Part shown: in pieces, positions 1 through 7,843 of the stretch
How the letters are laid out: the number at the start of each line of letters is the position of its first letter
Position numbering within the stretch: position 1 is the first letter of the stretch
DNA from: DB1 sp049323655
Lineage (GTDB): Bacteria; Desulfobacterota; Desulfobulbia; Desulfobulbales; SURF-16
DNA: 64,000 nucleotides
Assembly (NCBI GenBank): GCA_049323655.1
Contig: JBMONO010000043.1
Coordinates: forward strand, 1-64,000
Direction: 5' to 3'
The notes under the pieces: model-generated
Database searches by the model: none
The model's input: the letters and a program-made list of their open reading frames with translations, nothing else
Told to the model about the DNA's origin: nothing
Position numbers and translations under genes: made by a program

Positions 1-37
1 ACTCATACATAAAAATAAAAAATCGTTGTTTGCCTGC

Positions 38-66
38 TTGACAAACAGGACGTCTTCGATTAAGAA
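38..66 (+). promoter_or_regulatory. Candidate sigma70-type promoter of dsrC
   Basis: TTGACA at 38-43 is followed, after 17 bases, by TAAGAA at 61-66. The -35 is perfect and the -10 is weak. It lies about 85 bases upstream of the dsrC start, and no other gene is visible in between. Confidence 0.45.
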
Positions 67-96
67 GCATCATTTATCAGTGGAGGATAGTCCAAC

Positions 97-122
97 TTGC
101 TTAAAAGTGTGTTGTTAAGCAA
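97..122 (+). promoter_or_regulatory. Inverted repeat in the dsrC leader
   Basis: TTGCTTAA (97-104) and TTAAGCAA (115-122) form a perfect 8-bp inverted repeat with a 10-base loop. It sits just upstream of the strong Shine-Dalgarno AAAGGAGG (138-145). It could be an mRNA-stabilising hairpin or an operator. The sequence alone does not decide. Confidence 0.35.
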
Positions 123-151
123 ATAAGTAAATCTTCAAAAGGAGGAATAAA

Positions 152-472
152 ATGGCGACTATTGAGCATGCGGGAAATAGCTACGAGGTAGATGAGGACG
201 GCTTCCTGACCAAAGGCATGGAAGAGTGGAACGAAGGCTGGGTTGAGTACGTCAAGGGCCTCGAGGGTATCACCGAGCTGAATGACGAGCACTGGAAGGT
301 CATCAATGCTCTGCAGGACTACTACAAGAAAAACGGTATCGCTCCGATGGTTCGTATTCTGTCCAAGACCACCGGTTATCCGCTGAAGAGAATTTACGAA
401 CTGTTCCCCTCCGGACCGGGCAAGGGAGCCTGTAAAATGGCTGGTCTGCCGAAACCGACCGGCTGTGTATGA
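152..472 (+). CDS. dsrC: DsrC, sulfur-carrier partner of dissimilatory sulfite reductase
   Basis: DsrC is the small sulfur-carrier protein that works with DsrAB in the cytoplasm. Its C-terminal arm carries the sulfur from sulfite as a trisulfide, which is then reduced by the DsrMKJOP membrane complex. The 106-residue product has normal family length. The C-terminal arm keeps both conserved cysteines, C94 (GACKMAG) and the penultimate C105 (PTGCV), which separates true DsrC from TusE-like relatives. The start is fixed by AAAGGAGG seven bases upstream. The gene stands alone with its own promoter and a strong terminator, as dsrC often does, away from dsrAB. It is the best taxonomic marker in the window and points to a sulfate or sulfite reducer. 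Confidence 0.96.
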   Translation: MATIEHAGNSYEVDEDGFLTKGMEEWNEGWVEYVKGLEGITELNDEHWKVINALQDYYKKNGIAPMVRILSKTTGYPLKRIYELFPSGPGKGACKMAGLPKPTGCV

Positions 473-510
473 TTCTGCTGTGAACGGATAGCATCTGTCT
501 GCTGTACCAA

Positions 511-549
511 AAAAGGAAGGCGAAGCCACTGCTCGCCTTCCTTTTTTTT
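511..549 (+). terminator. Rho-independent terminator of dsrC
   Basis: The stem AAAAGGAAGGCGA / TCGCCTTCCTTTT has a 9-base loop and ends in a run of eight T. It lies about 40 bases after the dsrC stop. Confidence 0.9.
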
Positions 550-590
550 GTCACCTTCTGCCGCGCTGACGACCAGCCGTCCGCCCCCCT

Positions 591-1382
591 TCATTCCACG
601 TCAATATTTCCTCCCGTAACGGCCGCGAGAAAGCGCTGGTGGATCTCTTCCACCTGTTTTTGATACTGCGCCGGGCTGATTTGCGCCCCCCTGATCCCGC
701 CTCGCAGGTTGATTTCAACGAGATACGTTTCGCCGCCGGGCAGCACCATCAGATCAAGATGGGCATAGGGAAACTTTCCCCGTTCCATGACCCGCAGACA
801 GAGGGCGCGTTGCTCCTTGCCCAGATCGCATGGTGTGCTTTTGCCGCCGCAGTGGAGGTTGTTACGGAAATTGTCGGGATTGCAGCGCTGATAGGCCTCA
901 CAATATTCCCCGAGGATGACGACACGGATATCGCTGCAGTTTTCGACAAAGGGCTGCAGGACAAAAGGGAAGGGCAGGGATCCCAGGGAACTGTGGCTGA
1001 AAACTTCCTCCACATCCCGCCAGAGCAGGATGCCCATGCCGGCGTTCTTGCGGTCATGCTTGGTCACCACCCGGGTAATTCTCTGTCGCTGGTAGTGGTT
1101 CACCGCTGCCAGCATGTCATGCTGATCATGCACGGCCAGGGTGTGGGGCAGCATGTCCCGGCCATAGACCCGGGCCTGCATGGTCTTGGAACGGCAGAGA
1201 AGCTGACTCAGGGCCGAGGGAAAGAGAGTGACGCCGCGTTCCAGCAAATCAACGAGCAGGTGCTCCTCGCTGGCTCGTAAGCGGAGGCGGCCGAGGCAGA
1301 TGTCGCCGGCCCGCAGCGCGGGAAATTCCCGGCGGATGTCTTGATTGCGGGTAAGAATTCGTGGGAACGGGCCCGGCCGCAT
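591..1382 (-). CDS. ATP-grasp (RimK-like) ligase family protein
   Basis: About 263 residues with an ATP-grasp pattern. The C-terminal part holds an acidic metal/ATP-binding strand (YLVEINLRGG), and upstream are a lysine-rich nucleotide-binding segment (VVTKHDRKNAG) and the strand SLPFPFVLQPFVEN. ATP-grasp enzymes join a carboxylate to an amine or thiol through an acyl-phosphate. The substrate here is unknown, and RimK-like or peptide-maturation roles are possible. An ATG at 1382 is chosen as start because it overlaps the stop of the upstream zinc-ribbon gene (TGATG), which implies translational coupling. A longer reading from 1436 would overlap that gene by 55 bases. The pair forms a two-gene operon. 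Confidence 0.7.
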   Translation of the reverse strand: MRPGPFPRILTRNQDIRREFPALRAGDICLGRLRLRASEEHLLVDLLERGVTLFPSALSQLLCRSKTMQARVYGRDMLPHTLAVHDQHDMLAAVNHYQRQRITRVVTKHDRKNAGMGILLWRDVEEVFSHSSLGSLPFPFVLQPFVENCSDIRVVILGEYCEAYQRCNPDNFRNNLHCGGKSTPCDLGKEQRALCLRVMERGKFPYAHLDLMVLPGGETYLVEINLRGGIRGAQISPAQYQKQVEEIHQRFLAAVTGGNIDVE

Positions 1383-1669
1383 CAGAAGAGCATTTCCAGA
1401 AAGCGCTGATGGAAACGGGTCAGGTCGGTATTGCATTCACCACAGTAGAAGCGGATTTCACCGAGGATCTGCGATTCATCACCATCCTGACTGAAGCTGC
1501 AATCACTGTTTTGGACATAGTGGGTGGTGAGAATCACTCCATCGGCAACTTCGATGAAATCGTGGTCGTTCCCGCAGTTCGGACAACTGATCCGCATGCA
1601 TTTTTTGTGGGCCGCATGATCGCGTTTCTTTGTCTCTGCTTGAACATCCACCTGTTTTCCTCCTGTCAT
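1382..1669 (-). CDS. Small zinc-ribbon protein
   Basis: The product has 95 residues with two CxxC knuckles (SCPNCGN and FYCGECN) about 45 residues apart, the layout of a zinc ribbon. The N-terminus is basic and polar, and there is no signal peptide or membrane segment. A GGGAAG Shine-Dalgarno precedes the ATG. Its stop overlaps the start of the downstream ATP-grasp gene, so the two proteins are probably made together. It could be a nucleic-acid-binding or substrate-presenting partner of the ligase, but no specific family is recognised. Confidence 0.7.
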   Translation of the reverse strand: MTGGKQVDVQAETKKRDHAAHKKCMRISCPNCGNDHDFIEVADGVILTTHYVQNSDCSFSQDGDESQILGEIRFYCGECNTDLTRFHQRFLEMLF

Positions 1670-1728
1670 ATTCTTCCCATTTTAAAACAGGCCATCTGTT
1701 TTGTCAATTACAGCAGCGCTCCATTACT

Positions 1729-1821
1729 TGTCGGAATTGTAAAGGCCATGATTCCGACGGGCGGTTCATTGTCGCTCGTTGTTTTCTCGTATTCGCCCGC
1801 TAAGGTTTGCGGGTTTTAGGA
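1729..1821 (+). repeat. Dispersed repeat family R1, copy 1
   Basis: It begins with the inverted pair GTCGGAATTGT / ATTCCGAC, continues through GGGCGG, CTCGTTGTT and GCCCGC, and ends in GTTTGCGGGTTTT. The same block order recurs at 57304-57402 in this orientation, and at 2501-2600 and 22571-22670 in the opposite one. Confidence 0.75.
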
Positions 1822-1832
1822 CCATCATTATT

Positions 1833-2453
1833 TCACTGACTGCGGGGCCGCATCTTCACCACCATCAACCCCTGACCGGTGAGGAGATCGATCGGCTCCA
1901 TGGGGCTGGGTAACGGTCGAGCTGCGGCGGTGGCAAGATAGGGCTGAATGGAATCGAACTCCACCTGGTATTCCGAACCGCCGAAGGCGGTGAGCAGCGG
2001 CAGCAGCACCTCGGTTGAGCTGTCGGCCTCCGGAGCCGTCGTTTTCGGAAAACGGGGGGTGAAATAGATTTTTTTCCCTTGCCGGTCAAAGCGGAGAACA
2101 AGCTCGCAGGTCACCGGTACCCGCATACTGCCAAGCTTCATGGTGAAATCCTGCCCGCCGAATTCTGTTTTCATCACCAGGTTGCGACTGGCCACCACTC
2201 CGCCCAGGAAGATCGATTTTTCTTTGAGCTGCAGCCGCTCCAGGGATTCGACAAAGATATCTCCGGAGATATGGGGACTTTCCGTTTCAATCGGGATCGG
2301 CAAGGAGGCGCGGATTGCCTGGAGCAGCGGCTCTTCGCGCAGGACGACGGAGATGTCTTTTTCTCCGGCCAGGGAGGGGAGTGCTGCTGCAAGAAGATAA
2401 AAAAGGAAAAAGAGTGGGTGGGCGGCGAGCGGGATGCGTTGTGACATCTTCAT
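1833..2453 (-). CDS. Hypothetical exported protein
   Basis: The product has 206 residues with an N-terminal signal peptide (hydrophobic FFLFYLLAAALP followed by SLAGE; predicted cleavage near residue 30). The mature part is predicted to be mostly beta, without cysteines or recognisable catalytic motifs, so a periplasmic location is likely. No family is recognised. It is flanked on both sides by copies of repeat R1, which suggests a single-gene transcription unit. Confidence 0.6.
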   Translation of the reverse strand: MKMSQRIPLAAHPLFFLFYLLAAALPSLAGEKDISVVLREEPLLQAIRASLPIPIETESPHISGDIFVESLERLQLKEKSIFLGGVVASRNLVMKTEFGGQDFTMKLGSMRVPVTCELVLRFDRQGKKIYFTPRFPKTTAPEADSSTEVLLPLLTAFGGSEYQVEFDSIQPYLATAAARPLPSPMEPIDLLTGQGLMVVKMRPRSQ

Positions 2454-2821
2454 GTAAATCCTTATCGGGATGGCTGCGGGTGGCAGACAGTGAAACGTGA
2501 TGGGCTCGCAAAACCCGCAATCATGGCGGGCGGAAAAGTGAAAACAACGAGCGACAATGCACCGTCAGTCGCAATCGTGGCTTTTACGATTTCGACAAAC
2601 GTCTCGTCGTTGGAAAATACCTTAACAGGCCGCTCGCCTCCAGAAAAAAATGGCGCATCCCAAAGGAGCTTTTATTATACCCTTGCTCCGGTGCGGAGCA
2701 GTACCGGCTTTCGTGGCCATAAAAAAAATAAACAAGGAAAATCCGACGGAATCGGATAAACTGACCCAGATAGTTTGCGACACTAATTCAATACACCTTT
2801 TTACCGAGACGGATGAGGACG
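2454..2821. other. Intergenic stretch without a convincing gene
   Basis: This stretch holds R1 copy 2 (2501-2600) and then about 220 bases of AT-richer DNA with a small hairpin (TGCTCC-GGTGC-GGAGCA, about 2680-2700). The short open frames here run through the repeat and have no coding character. Confidence 0.6.
2501..2600 (-). repeat. Dispersed repeat family R1, copy 2 (inverted)
   Basis: CTCGCAAAACCCGCAA, GGCGGGCGGAAAAGTGAAAAC, AACGAGCGACAA and CGCAATCGTGGCTTTTACGA follow the block order of copy 3 at 22571-22670. This copy is more diverged, for example GTCAGTCGCAATCG where copy 3 has GTCGGAATCG. Confidence 0.75.
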
Positions 2822-3412
2822 ATGGCGGAAATACGAAGTACCCTGGAAATGGTGCTTGAGCGGGCGGCGCGTATGGAGGCAGAGGCCTCTTCGGTCCGCG
2901 CCAGCGGTGAGGAGAAGGAAAAGGAGGGGATGCGGCTGGCCGCAGCCTTCATGCGCGGTGAATCTGTTGATCTTCTCGCCAGCCTTGCCCCGGGCGGGCC
3001 GGAGTCGCTTCATTGCAAACGAGGCATGGTTGCCGCCCTGTTGCGCAATATCCTCCTGCCCCGGCACGGCGAGGAGCTGGCCCAGGCGGAAAAGGCCATC
3101 GCGGGGTTGATGGAACTCGCCCGGGGAGTGGCGGAGTTGGCTCCGGTCTTTCCGGAGATGAAATCCATTTTGGAACGCTACCAGTCTCACCAGGAGCAGC
3201 TCAAAAAGCAGCTGGAAGACCAGTTTGCCCAGCAGATGGCCATGATGGAAAAGACCCTGGCCCAGCAGACCGGGATGAAGATGAAGCTGCAACCGGCCCA
3301 GCACCCGAAGTTTGCCGAAGAATGGCAGCGAATCAGGTTGGAATTGCAGGACCAGTACGGCCGGGCCCTCAATCAGTACAAGGAGTATATCAATAAACTG
3401 CTGGTCAACTGA
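2822..3412 (+). CDS. Conserved hypothetical helical protein
   Basis: About 196 residues, strongly alpha-helical and charged, with no signal peptide. Residues about 125-160 (KSILERYQSHQEQLKKQLEDQ onward) look like a coiled coil followed by a Met/Gln-rich helix. Two ATGs are possible, 2813 and 2822; the second is preferred because GATGAGGA lies five bases upstream. It is followed by a 74-residue reading frame on the same strand that converges on the hydrogenase operon. No family or function is recognised. Confidence 0.6.
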   Translation: MAEIRSTLEMVLERAARMEAEASSVRASGEEKEKEGMRLAAAFMRGESVDLLASLAPGGPESLHCKRGMVAALLRNILLPRHGEELAQAEKAIAGLMELARGVAELAPVFPEMKSILERYQSHQEQLKKQLEDQFAQQMAMMEKTLAQQTGMKMKLQPAQHPKFAEEWQRIRLELQDQYGRALNQYKEYINKLLVN

Positions 3413-3443
3413 TTGCCCGCCGGGCCAGCGGGCCGTTCTGCTG

Positions 3444-3668
3444 ATGGAACGGGATGCCGAGGCGCGGGCGGTTGACTGGCCCGGGGTGGAGGAGCAGCTG
3501 CTGGCCTGGGCGGCTGATCATGCGGTCAGCGTGTCTTCTTGCTGGCGGCCCGATAAGGATCGGGTGACGGTTCATCTGTGTCTGCCGGCAGACCTGCTGG
3601 GAGCGGTCGAGGATCTCGCCGGGCGACTCGCCGAGCGGCAGGTCAATGTCACCCTGTCAATGGACTGA
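3444..3668 (+). CDS. Small hypothetical protein convergent with hydA
   Basis: A 74-residue product (starts MERDAEARAVDW) rich in Ala, Val and Leu with an alternating charge pattern, probably a small alpha/beta domain. Its stop lies inside the last codons of the hydrogenase large-subunit gene on the opposite strand (12-base convergent overlap). The ribosome-binding site is weak, and it may be translated in continuity with the gene 30 bases upstream. No family is recognised. Confidence 0.45.
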   Translation: MERDAEARAVDWPGVEEQLLAWAADHAVSVSSCWRPDKDRVTVHLCLPADLLGAVEDLAGRLAERQVNVTLSMD

Positions 3669-4931
3669 ACAGGAGATGCACGGGTCATAGGCCCGCACCA
3701 GCATTTCGGCGAGCAGCTGAATCTCGCTGTCCTTTCTGCCTTGACCGGCCAGTTGCCGGGCAAGTTCGATCAGATCGTAATGGATATTGGCGTTGTTCTG
3801 GCTGGTGGGAATGACGCAGTCCGCCCTTGTGATCCTTCCTGCCTCGTCAAATTCGTAACAGTGGTAGAGAATGCCGCGCGGCACCTCCACCGCCGCCACC
3901 CCGCGCCCGGCCCGCGGCGTCACCGGCTGGCGCGAATCTCCCCAGCCGCTGGCCAGCAGCTCGTCGAGCAGGTCGATGGCATCGTTGACCACATGGATAC
4001 ACTCCACCAGCTGGGCGATGTTGTTCATGAAGGGATTGTGGTTGACCGGCGTAAGACCGAAGACGGTCGCCACCTCGCGGGCGTGCGGATGGAGCAGGGC
4101 ATAGTTATTGTTGATCCGGGCCAGGGCGCCGGCCGCGAGCGACACTCGCGACAATCTGCTCCACTTCGAGGTGGAGTGGTTTACCATGTATTCGTTGGTC
4201 ATTAGCAAATAGTCCGTTTCGGCCTTGATGACCCCGTCGCTTGACATCAGCTCGCCGCCGATAAAGGGGTAGTCGCTTTTCCCGCGCAAAGAGACGAATT
4301 CGGTTTCCCGCTGGAAATCGGGCAGGGAAAAGGTGGCAAACAATCGGGCGGTCTTGTCGAGATCACTGATGGCCGCCTCCAGCCGCGACCTAAGCTGACT
4401 CATTTGCGCCTTTTCCGGCAGCATGGTGAAGCCGCCCACCACGGTCCGGGTGGGATGGAGGCGGCGGCCACCGATCAGGTCACAGGCGTCGTTGGCCAGC
4501 ATTTTCAGGCGGGTGGCGCGCTGCACCACCTCGGGGTGGCTTTCGATCAGGGGCAAAACGCTGCCCAGACCGAGAAAGTCCGGGGCTGCCAGAAAATAGA
4601 GATGGAGGATATGGCTCTGCAGGGTCTCCATGTGCTTGAGCAGCAGGCGCAGTGCCGTGGTCTGCCGGTCCGGCGTCATGCCAAAGGCGTTTTCGATGGC
4701 CCGGATGCTGGCCAGGGTGTGGCCGATGGAGCAGATGCCGCAGATCCGGCCGCAGATATAGGGAGCGTTCTCCCACCCCTTGCCGACCAGCATGGCTTCA
4801 AAGAAGCGGGGGGTCTCCACCACGTCCCAGGAGGCCTCTTCCAGCTCGCCGTCCCTGATGCGGATACGGATATTGCCGTGGCCCTCCACCCGGCTCAGGT
4901 GGTTGACCGTGATGTTGCAGGTGAGTTTCAT
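3657..4931 (-). CDS. hydA: NiFe hydrogenase large (catalytic) subunit, sulfhydrogenase alpha type
   Basis: Catalytic subunit of a group 3 cytoplasmic NiFe hydrogenase. It carries the N-terminal nickel ligands in CGRICGIC (L1 motif, preceded by NHLSRVEGHG) and the C-terminal pair in DPCISC (L2 motif). The 424-residue reading starts at MKLTCNITV, 11 bases after the small-subunit stop; an upstream extension to 4994 would overlap that gene. The protein ends exactly at the histidine of DPCISCSVH. There is therefore no C-terminal peptide to be removed by a maturation endopeptidase, which is unusual for this group. It is the last gene of the B-G-D-A order known from Pyrococcus sulfhydrogenase I, and it oxidises or evolves H2 with NAD(P)H through the other subunits. 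Confidence 0.93.
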   Translation of the reverse strand: MKLTCNITVNHLSRVEGHGNIRIRIRDGELEEASWDVVETPRFFEAMLVGKGWENAPYICGRICGICSIGHTLASIRAIENAFGMTPDRQTTALRLLLKHMETLQSHILHLYFLAAPDFLGLGSVLPLIESHPEVVQRATRLKMLANDACDLIGGRRLHPTRTVVGGFTMLPEKAQMSQLRSRLEAAISDLDKTARLFATFSLPDFQRETEFVSLRGKSDYPFIGGELMSSDGVIKAETDYLLMTNEYMVNHSTSKWSRLSRVSLAAGALARINNNYALLHPHAREVATVFGLTPVNHNPFMNNIAQLVECIHVVNDAIDLLDELLASGWGDSRQPVTPRAGRGVAAVEVPRGILYHCYEFDEAGRITRADCVIPTSQNNANIHYDLIELARQLAGQGRKDSEIQLLAEMLVRAYDPCISCSVH

Positions 4932-4942
4932 CGCATGTCCCG

Positions 4943-5734
4943 TCAGTTTCCCGTGTTGATGCGGCGCAGATGGGCGGCAAAACCGCCGAAGCATTCGAGT
5001 CGGTCGAGCAGTCGCTGCCGGTCAAAACCGCGTTCCTCGACGATGCACGCCAGCTGATCGATATTGGCCTCTTCCGCCGGACCGCGGCAGCCCCAGCAGC
5101 CGAGCCGGTTGCCGGGACACCAGGCGTCGCAGCCCGCCCGGGTGACCGGTCCCAGGCAGATTTCGCCGAGGTCAAAGAGGCAGATGTGCTGGTTTGCCTT
5201 GCACTCCATGCAGACCGGATACTTCGGGTGGACAATGGCCTTGCCGAGCACCAGGTTGGTGACGATCCGCTCTACCTCTTCCTTTTTGATCGGGCAACCG
5301 TAAATAAAGAGATCCACCGGGACAACGGCGGCAAGTGACCGCACCTGATCGGCGGTTTCCACCGGATGGTGGCCGTAGACCTCCCGTTTCACCCAAGCCG
5401 GGTCGGCAAAGCGGTTGCGGAGCTGATTCACCCCGCCGAAACAGGCGCAGGAACCGAGAGCCACCAGGATCTTTGCCCGGCTGCGGATGTTCTTCAGCTG
5501 TTCTTCCTCGTCGGCCCGGCTGATGCTGCCCTCGACAAAGGCGATGTCATAGTCGTCGCTCTGCTCCGTCATTGCCTCGCGGAAGGTGACGATGTCAAGC
5601 AGGCCGAGAAAATCGAGCAGGGTGGCCTCGTTGTTCAGCAGTTGCAGCTGGCACCCCTCGCAGGAGGTGAACTCGAAGAAGGCGACTCGCGGGCGCGGGA
5701 TCGGGACGCCGAGATAGGTGAGCGGGCCGGCCAT
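4943..5734 (-). CDS. hydD: NiFe hydrogenase small subunit, sulfhydrogenase delta type
   Basis: Electron-transfer small subunit with iron-sulfur clusters. The proximal cluster ligands are visible in SCEGCQ (residues about 24-29), GSCACFGG and the later CPIKKEE. The C-terminal third has further cysteines (CMECKANQHIC, CDAWCPGNRLGCWGC) typical of the three-cluster cytoplasmic small subunits of group 3 enzymes. It has 263 residues and no Tat signal, in line with a cytoplasmic complex. Its start follows the hydG stop by one base, and hydA follows after 11 bases, so the four genes are clearly one operon. Confidence 0.92.
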   Translation of the reverse strand: MAGPLTYLGVPIPRPRVAFFEFTSCEGCQLQLLNNEATLLDFLGLLDIVTFREAMTEQSDDYDIAFVEGSISRADEEEQLKNIRSRAKILVALGSCACFGGVNQLRNRFADPAWVKREVYGHHPVETADQVRSLAAVVPVDLFIYGCPIKKEEVERIVTNLVLGKAIVHPKYPVCMECKANQHICLFDLGEICLGPVTRAGCDAWCPGNRLGCWGCRGPAEEANIDQLACIVEERGFDRQRLLDRLECFGGFAAHLRRINTGN

Positions 5735-5735
5735 G

Positions 5736-6635
5736 TCAGATCGCCTCTTTCAGATTCATCACCGACCAGTAATCGAAAACCGGTCCTTCGATGCAGGTGT
5801 AGGTCGAGCCGATGTTGCAGCGGCAGCACTTGCCCCGGCCGCAGTGCATGCGGCGTTCCAGCGAGACAAAGATCTTCTGCATGGGCAGCCGGGCGGCAAT
5901 CAGCATGTCACAGACGAACTTGAACATCACCGGTGGTCCGCAGACAATGGCGTAGGTGTTTTTTTGCAGGCTGCCGATCTCGGCAATGCGTTTTTCGAGA
6001 ATGGAGGTGATGCGGCCCACCGGTCCCTGCCAGGCGGTGTCCCTCTCGTCGACGATGATGCTGAGGTTGATATCGAACTGGCGCCACATGTCGTACTGGT
6101 AGGTAAAGAGCAGCTCCGCGGGATTGCGGGCTCCGTAGATGACGTCGATGTTGCCGTAATGGCTGCGGTTTTCCAGCACGGCAAAAAGCGGCGCCCGCAG
6201 GGGGACGAGGCCGAGGCCGCCGGCGATGAGCAGGATGTCGTGGCCCTCCATCTTCTCCAGGGGAAACGAGGTGCCGAACGGACCGCTGATCCCCACCTCG
6301 GTGCCGCGCGGCACCCGGGTGAGAAAATCGGTGAGGTTGCCGACGTTGCGGATGCAGAGCTCGATATCGCCGTGGCGGATGGGCGAGGAGGAGATGGAAA
6401 AGGGCGCCTCGCCGATGCCGGGCAGTTCGAGCATGACGAACTGCCCCGGCCGGAAGAAAAAGCGGCTCCGTTCCTCCGGATCGATCAGCTGAATCTGATA
6501 GAGTTTTTCGCTGCGGGTCAGCGAGTAGACGTTGGTGATCTCTGCCTGGTAGGTGTACTCGAAGCTGGTCAGGTCGTCGCGGCGGCCATAGTGTTTCTTG
6601 CCGGCCAGCACGTCGATGAAGGGCAGTCTATCCAT
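5736..6635 (-). CDS. hydG: Hydrogenase FAD/NAD(P)-binding subunit, sulfhydrogenase gamma type
   Basis: Flavoprotein subunit that passes electrons between the iron-sulfur chain and NAD(P). It resembles ferredoxin-NADP reductase and dihydroorotate dehydrogenase electron-transfer subunits. FAD-binding features are RPGQFVML and APFSISS, and the NAD(P) Rossmann segment is IAGGLGLVPLR. The C-terminal CGRGKCCRCNIGSTYTC is the expected 2Fe-2S site. The start is the ATG at 6635, which overlaps the hydB stop by eight bases (ATGGATAG); readings further upstream are shadows of hydB. The product is 299 residues, normal for the family. Confidence 0.92.
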   Translation of the reverse strand: MDRLPFIDVLAGKKHYGRRDDLTSFEYTYQAEITNVYSLTRSEKLYQIQLIDPEERSRFFFRPGQFVMLELPGIGEAPFSISSSPIRHGDIELCIRNVGNLTDFLTRVPRGTEVGISGPFGTSFPLEKMEGHDILLIAGGLGLVPLRAPLFAVLENRSHYGNIDVIYGARNPAELLFTYQYDMWRQFDINLSIIVDERDTAWQGPVGRITSILEKRIAEIGSLQKNTYAIVCGPPVMFKFVCDMLIAARLPMQKIFVSLERRMHCGRGKCCRCNIGSTYTCIEGPVFDYWSVMNLKEAI

Positions 6636-7680
6636 GGCGGCCTCCGGCGCTGCGTACACTGGCAATGACCTCGGGCACGGTGATGTTGGCCAGGCAGGAC
6701 TGGCCGCAGCGGCCGCAGCCGACGCAGAGCGATTCCTCGAAGGCCTCGACGAAGCCCCGGTGCTTGTGGTAGTAGCGGTACTTGAGCCGGACATAGCTGT
6801 CGGGCCGGAAATTGTGGCCGCCCGCCACCTCGGCGAAATCGATGAGATTGCAGGAATAAAGCTGGCGGGTCTTGGTCGCACCGGCCAGATCGAGATCAAC
6901 GTTCTCCTCGACCCCGTAGCAGTAACAGGTCGGGCAGACAGTGGCGCAGGTGCCGCAGGACAGGCATCGTTCACCCCAATCCTTCCAGACATCGGCCTGG
7001 AATTCGAGATCAAGGATCTTGGTCAGATCGGTGGTGTCCACCTGGCAGGTGAAGCGGCTGATCTTTTCCTGGTGAACTTCGAGAAAACGCTGGTGGTCGC
7101 TCTGGCGCGGTTCCCGGCAGGGCAGGGCGTTGAGGCATTCAAAGGCGCCGGCCGAGAGGATTTCGACAAAGTAGTCATCGCCGAGATCGGTGAGAAACAT
7201 GTCAAAGCCGTGCAGCACGGTGTCCGTGGCCATGGAGCGGCAGAAACAGAAGGGCTGGGGGGTGGTGCAGTGCACACCGATGATGAACATGTTTTTCCGT
7301 TTCGCCGTATAGTAGGGGTCCGGATAGATATTGCCGGACAACACCTTGTCCAGCTTGTTCAACGCGTTGATGTCGCAGGCGTGCAGACCGAAATAGACGA
7401 TGGGCTTGTAGGCGTTGAGCTCGATCTGTTTGTGCCAGCGGTCACCATTGAGGGTGAAGGTGCAGAGGGTCTCCGCCGCGGGCAGGACGAAACGCTTCAG
7501 TGAATGGACGGTGGCGGTGAAGTCAAGGGAGAGTTCGTTGAAATCATATATGAAATCAAAGTCATATAGGGTGTTCTCCTTTCGGTCCATCCCCTTGGCG
7601 CGCGGGCCGACGATGTGATTGACAGCGAGCAGGTCATAGAGGTTTTCCAGCTCTTTTTTGGCAAAAACCCGGAAGATCAT
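6628..7680 (-). CDS. hydB: Hydrogenase iron-sulfur subunit, sulfhydrogenase beta type
   Basis: The first gene of the operon encodes a 350-residue ferredoxin-like subunit with two 4Fe-4S clusters near the C-terminus (CLSCGTCATVCPTC, then CVGCGRCGQSC). The N-terminal two-thirds match the HydB/AsrA fold. In Pyrococcus the HydB and HydG subunits give the enzyme its NADPH and sulfur-reducing activities; in a sulfate reducer the natural acceptor is more likely NAD(P). The ATG at 7680 is preceded by GGAA. The upstream 160 bases are shared with the divergent peptidase gene. Confidence 0.92.
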   Translation of the reverse strand: MIFRVFAKKELENLYDLLAVNHIVGPRAKGMDRKENTLYDFDFIYDFNELSLDFTATVHSLKRFVLPAAETLCTFTLNGDRWHKQIELNAYKPIVYFGLHACDINALNKLDKVLSGNIYPDPYYTAKRKNMFIIGVHCTTPQPFCFCRSMATDTVLHGFDMFLTDLGDDYFVEILSAGAFECLNALPCREPRQSDHQRFLEVHQEKISRFTCQVDTTDLTKILDLEFQADVWKDWGERCLSCGTCATVCPTCYCYGVEENVDLDLAGATKTRQLYSCNLIDFAEVAGGHNFRPDSYVRLKYRYYHKHRGFVEAFEESLCVGCGRCGQSCLANITVPEVIASVRSAGGRHG

Positions 7681-7724
7681 GCACTATTCCTTGAAAGATG
7701 ACGGCAGCAGGATACCATAGAAAA

Positions 7725-7754
7725 AGTATGGCCACAGGTGCGGGAAAATGTCCA
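7725..7754 (-). promoter_or_regulatory. Candidate promoter of hydBGDA
   Basis: On the minus strand, TGGACA and CATACT are separated by 18 bases. The -10 overlaps the palindrome CCATA-N7-TATGG (7715-7731), which could be an operator controlling the hydrogenase genes. Confidence 0.3.
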
Positions 7755-7843
7755 GTGGATAGTACCCGAATTTTTTTATCAGCGTTCCTGGCCGTTATTT
7801 CGTTTGGTGGAGCATGGTGTTTCTTAATAAGAAAGGAAAACAA

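Noticed and set aside
2490..2859. Short open frames upstream of the helical protein
   Set aside because: They run through repeat R1 and have no ribosome sites.
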